This document shows positions 61,983-64,000 of a stretch of 64,000 nt of DNA, piece after piece. A program made the position numbers and the translations under genes. Origin of the DNA: 2-01-FULL-41-14 sp046317875 (GTDB taxonomy: Bacteria > Pseudomonadota > Alphaproteobacteria > UBA7879 > UBA5542); contig JBKCVN010000013.1 of assembly GCA_046317875.1 (NCBI GenBank), positions 62,001 to 126,000 on the forward strand, given 5' to 3'. The first letter of the stretch is position 1. The number at the start of each line of letters is the position of its first letter. The notes below the pieces were generated by a model. That model was not told the origin of the DNA. It was given only the letters and a program-made list of their open reading frames with translations, and did no database searches.

Positions 61983-63468
61983 GCTTGTTCATCACCTTCA
62001 ATCCCTTCATCCCGTCAACATTTGGCCGGGTAGTTCCTCGGTGTTTGAGACGGATCTTAGGGGCCTCAGCGCCTCTACGAAAGACATCCATCCCCAGTTC
62101 GTATTTGTGGCCATTCCCGGGACCACCGTAAATGGGGAAAATTTTATTCCCGAAGCCATCCAAAAAGGCGCGGTGGTGATTGTGGCGTCGGATCACGCCT
62201 ATGAAAAATACAGTGATCAATTTCCCCATGTTGCCTTTATTACCACCTCGAATGCCGCCTTGTGTTTGGCCAAAATGGCCTCCCTTTTTTATCCCCAAGC
62301 CCCCGCTCATATTGTGGCGGTCACGGGCACCAATGGGAAAAGTTCCACCGTGGAATTTGCCCGACAAATATGGGATTACCTGGGCCTTAAATCAGCCAGC
62401 CTGGGCACCCTGGGCATTCAAAGCCAGTGGTTCAAAGCCGAAAAGCATCTCACCACCCCAGACCCAGTCTACCTGCACCGGCAAATGGGGGCCCTTGCCA
62501 AGGCCGGCATCACCCATCTGGCCCTTGAAGCCTCAAGTCACGGTCTCTCCCAACATCGCCTGGATGGGCTTCGTTTAAAAGCTGGAGGGTTTACCAGTTT
62601 CAGCCGGGATCATCTTGATTATCATGGCACCATGGAAAATTATCTTCAGGCCAAAGGTCGCCTTTTTTCACACCTGGTTCGATCGTCCCAGGGGATCGCT
62701 GTGTTGAACGCCGATATTCCCGAATACCAGCCCCTAGTCCACCTATCACAAGGATTGAAGGTCATCAGCTATGGCCGGCAGGGGCACGACTTCCATATTA
62801 ACAAGATCACCCCTCTCCCCCATGGCCAACGGGTTGACCTCTCTGTTTTTGGAACATCTTATACCCTTAATTTGCATCTGATGGGCGAATTCCAGGTTTA
62901 CAATGCCCTCTGCGCTTTGGGATTGGTGCTCAGTGATTCGTCTATTCCCATTGAAAAAGCTGTACGGGCTCTTGAAACCCTTCGCCCCCCTGCAGGCCGG
63001 CTTGAATTCATCGCCAACACCCCCAAAGGGGCCGCAGTGTACGTAGATTATGCCCATGCGGAAGACGCCATTAAAACCGTGTTACAAGCCCTTCGAAAAC
63101 ATACCCAAAAGGATTTATGGATTGTGTTTGGCGCAGGCGGTGGTCGGGATCCAGGCACACGCCCCCCCATGGGCCAAGCGGCGGCCCAGAATGCAGACCA
63201 TGTGATTTTAACGGACGATAACCCCCGTTTTGAAAACCCCGCGGCCATTCGGGCCAAACTTAAGGAAGGGGCCCCCCAGGCCCACGAAATTCCCGACCGT
63301 CGTCAGGCTATTGCCCATGCCATTCACCATGCGCAAAAAGATGATATTATTCTTGTTGCGGGCAAAGGGCCCGAAGATGGGCAAATCGTACAAGGGGTCA
63401 CCGAACCCTTTTTAGACAGTCGGGTGATTTTAGAAACCATTCAACAGGCAGGGCATCATGAAAAATAA
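61969..63468 (+). CDS. murE: UDP-MurNAc-tripeptide synthetase
   Basis: A 499-residue Mur ligase that adds the third amino acid (meso-diaminopimelate in Gram-negatives) to UDP-MurNAc-L-Ala-D-Glu. The ATP loop VTGTNGKSSTVEFA is at about 117-130, followed by EASSHGLSQHRLDGL and DHLDYHGTMENYLQAK with the conserved carbamylated-Lys region. The DAP-binding TDDNPRFENP (the DNPR motif) indicates meso-DAP as substrate. The start is GTG at 61969, within ftsI. Confidence 0.96.
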   Translation: MQFNKLVHHLQSLHPVNIWPGSSSVFETDLRGLSASTKDIHPQFVFVAIPGTTVNGENFIPEAIQKGAVVIVASDHAYEKYSDQFPHVAFITTSNAALCLAKMASLFYPQAPAHIVAVTGTNGKSSTVEFARQIWDYLGLKSASLGTLGIQSQWFKAEKHLTTPDPVYLHRQMGALAKAGITHLALEASSHGLSQHRLDGLRLKAGGFTSFSRDHLDYHGTMENYLQAKGRLFSHLVRSSQGIAVLNADIPEYQPLVHLSQGLKVISYGRQGHDFHINKITPLPHGQRVDLSVFGTSYTLNLHLMGEFQVYNALCALGLVLSDSSIPIEKAVRALETLRPPAGRLEFIANTPKGAAVYVDYAHAEDAIKTVLQALRKHTQKDLWIVFGAGGGRDPGTRPPMGQAAAQNADHVILTDDNPRFENPAAIRAKLKEGAPQAHEIPDRRQAIAHAIHHAQKDDIILVAGKGPEDGQIVQGVTEPFLDSRVILETIQQAGHHEK

Positions 63469-64000
63469 ATGGACTTCATCCCTTCTTCAATCCATTACCC
63501 AGGGTCAGCTAAAGGGGCCCCAAAGCTGGACAGCCACCACCTTTACGCATGACAGTCGTCAAGTGACACCGGGACAACTTTATGTGGCCATTAAGGGCGA
63601 AAAGGTAGATGGGCATGATTATATTAATTCAGCCCTGCAAAATGGGGCCGTGGCCGCCCTGGTCAGCCATATTCCCGCTAGCCTATCTTCTGATGCCCCC
63701 CTTGTGCTGGTGCCTAATGTGGAAGAGGCCCTTCTTCAAGTGGGTCGGTACGTACGCGATCATTTAAAAGCCACCGTGATTGGTGTCACGGGCAGTTCGG
63801 GCAAAACCACCACCAAAGATATGCTGAAACTATGTCTATCGGCCCAAGGAAAAACCCACGCTAATTTCCGCAGTTTTAACTCGCGCTGGGGGGTTCCCCT
63901 AACCCTTGCCGAATGTGAAGGGGATGAACAATTTGTGGTGCTAGAAATGGGGATGAGCGGCCGGGGCGAACTCAGCACCCTAACCCACATGGCCCGCCCC
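63458..64000 (+). CDS. murF: UDP-MurNAc-pentapeptide synthetase MurF (partial, right edge)
   Basis: The first 181 codons of murF, running off the right end. It starts at ATG 63458, overlapping murE by 11 bases. The N-terminal substrate domain (TFTHDSRQVTPGQLYVAIKGEKVDGHDYI as its elements) is followed by the ATP loop VTGSSGKTTTKDMLKL (about 109-124), then NFRSFNSRWGVPLTLA and VVLEMGMSGRGELSTL, all diagnostic of MurF. It adds D-Ala-D-Ala to the tripeptide precursor. Confidence 0.95.
   Translation, partial: MKNKWTSSLLQSITQGQLKGPQSWTATTFTHDSRQVTPGQLYVAIKGEKVDGHDYINSALQNGAVAALVSHIPASLSSDAPLVLVPNVEEALLQVGRYVRDHLKATVIGVTGSSGKTTTKDMLKLCLSAQGKTHANFRSFNSRWGVPLTLAECEGDEQFVVLEMGMSGRGELSTLTHMARP

Overview
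The window is a gene-dense, moderately AT-rich bacterial chromosome segment. Gene content points to an alphaproteobacterium: the ftsE-ftsX-ydcF-plsC run, an rpoH-type sigma-32, DUF177 (YceD), the rlpA-tmk-holB-metG-tatD-MBL run, murA followed by DUF2948, an RHH_4 ribbon-helix-helix protein, and mraZ-rsmH-ftsL-ftsI-murE-murF. The mixture of normal housekeeping genes, a type VI secretion locus, very large exported coiled-coil or low-complexity proteins and freshly broken exported genes resembles the protist-associated Holosporales (Paracaedibacter/Caedimonas-like). That placement is inference; no rRNA gene is present to test it.

Layout. 0-4.2 kb: end of an LPS glycosyltransferase operon, a SRPBCC protein and alaS. 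4.4-8.8 kb: ftsEX, ydcF, plsC, tRNA-Pro, xseA. 8.8-12.8 kb (minus strand): a degenerate YibQ-like protein, nagZ, rpoH, a lipoprotein and yceD. 12.9-25.6 kb: tRNA-Ser, two septal or peptidoglycan lytic enzymes, tmk-holB-metG-tatD-MBL, an M17 aminopeptidase, a HAD phosphatase, a YfgM-like protein, bamB and der. 25.6-29.7 kb (minus): trpS, murJ, mlaC, mlaA. 29.9-36.8 kb: a 1664-residue exported coiled-coil protein, two outer-membrane barrel proteins and tRNA-Glu. 37-39.7 kb: tRNA-Thr, dcd, murA, DUF2948.

40.6-52.6 kb is a T6SS locus: sheath (tssB, tssC), two different Hcp-like tube proteins, baseplate (tssE, tssF, tssG), a GT10 fucosyltransferase-like enzyme, vgrG and a MORN-repeat partner. The membrane complex (tssJ, tssL, tssM), tssK, the ClpV ATPase and PAAR are not in the window. 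52.6-58.1 kb holds a NfeD-like protein, xseB, and a cluster of exported unknowns including two paralogues that end in a HicA-like domain. 58.5-64 kb is the division and cell-wall cluster, headed by a MraZ operator of three TGGGA repeats.

The most striking observation is at the C-terminus of the giant exported coiled-coil protein (29.9-34.9 kb). A 156-residue tail carries a KEN box, a canonical destruction box (RKPLGTLTN, very close to the human securin box RKALGTVNR), several S/T-P sites including one full CDK consensus, a K-x-L-F cyclin-docking-like motif and a KRKK nuclear-signal-like patch. This is the layout of a eukaryotic APC/C-CDK substrate and suggests host cell-cycle mimicry by an exported protein. 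The exported HicA-fold proteins with long lysine tracts (54.1-57.3 kb) and an exported protein with an SPKK-KVTF motif (48.5-49.6 kb) fit the same host-directed theme. Two exported genes (39.8-40.3 and 55.7-57.3 kb) each carry one in-frame stop codon, suggesting turnover of this accessory repertoire.
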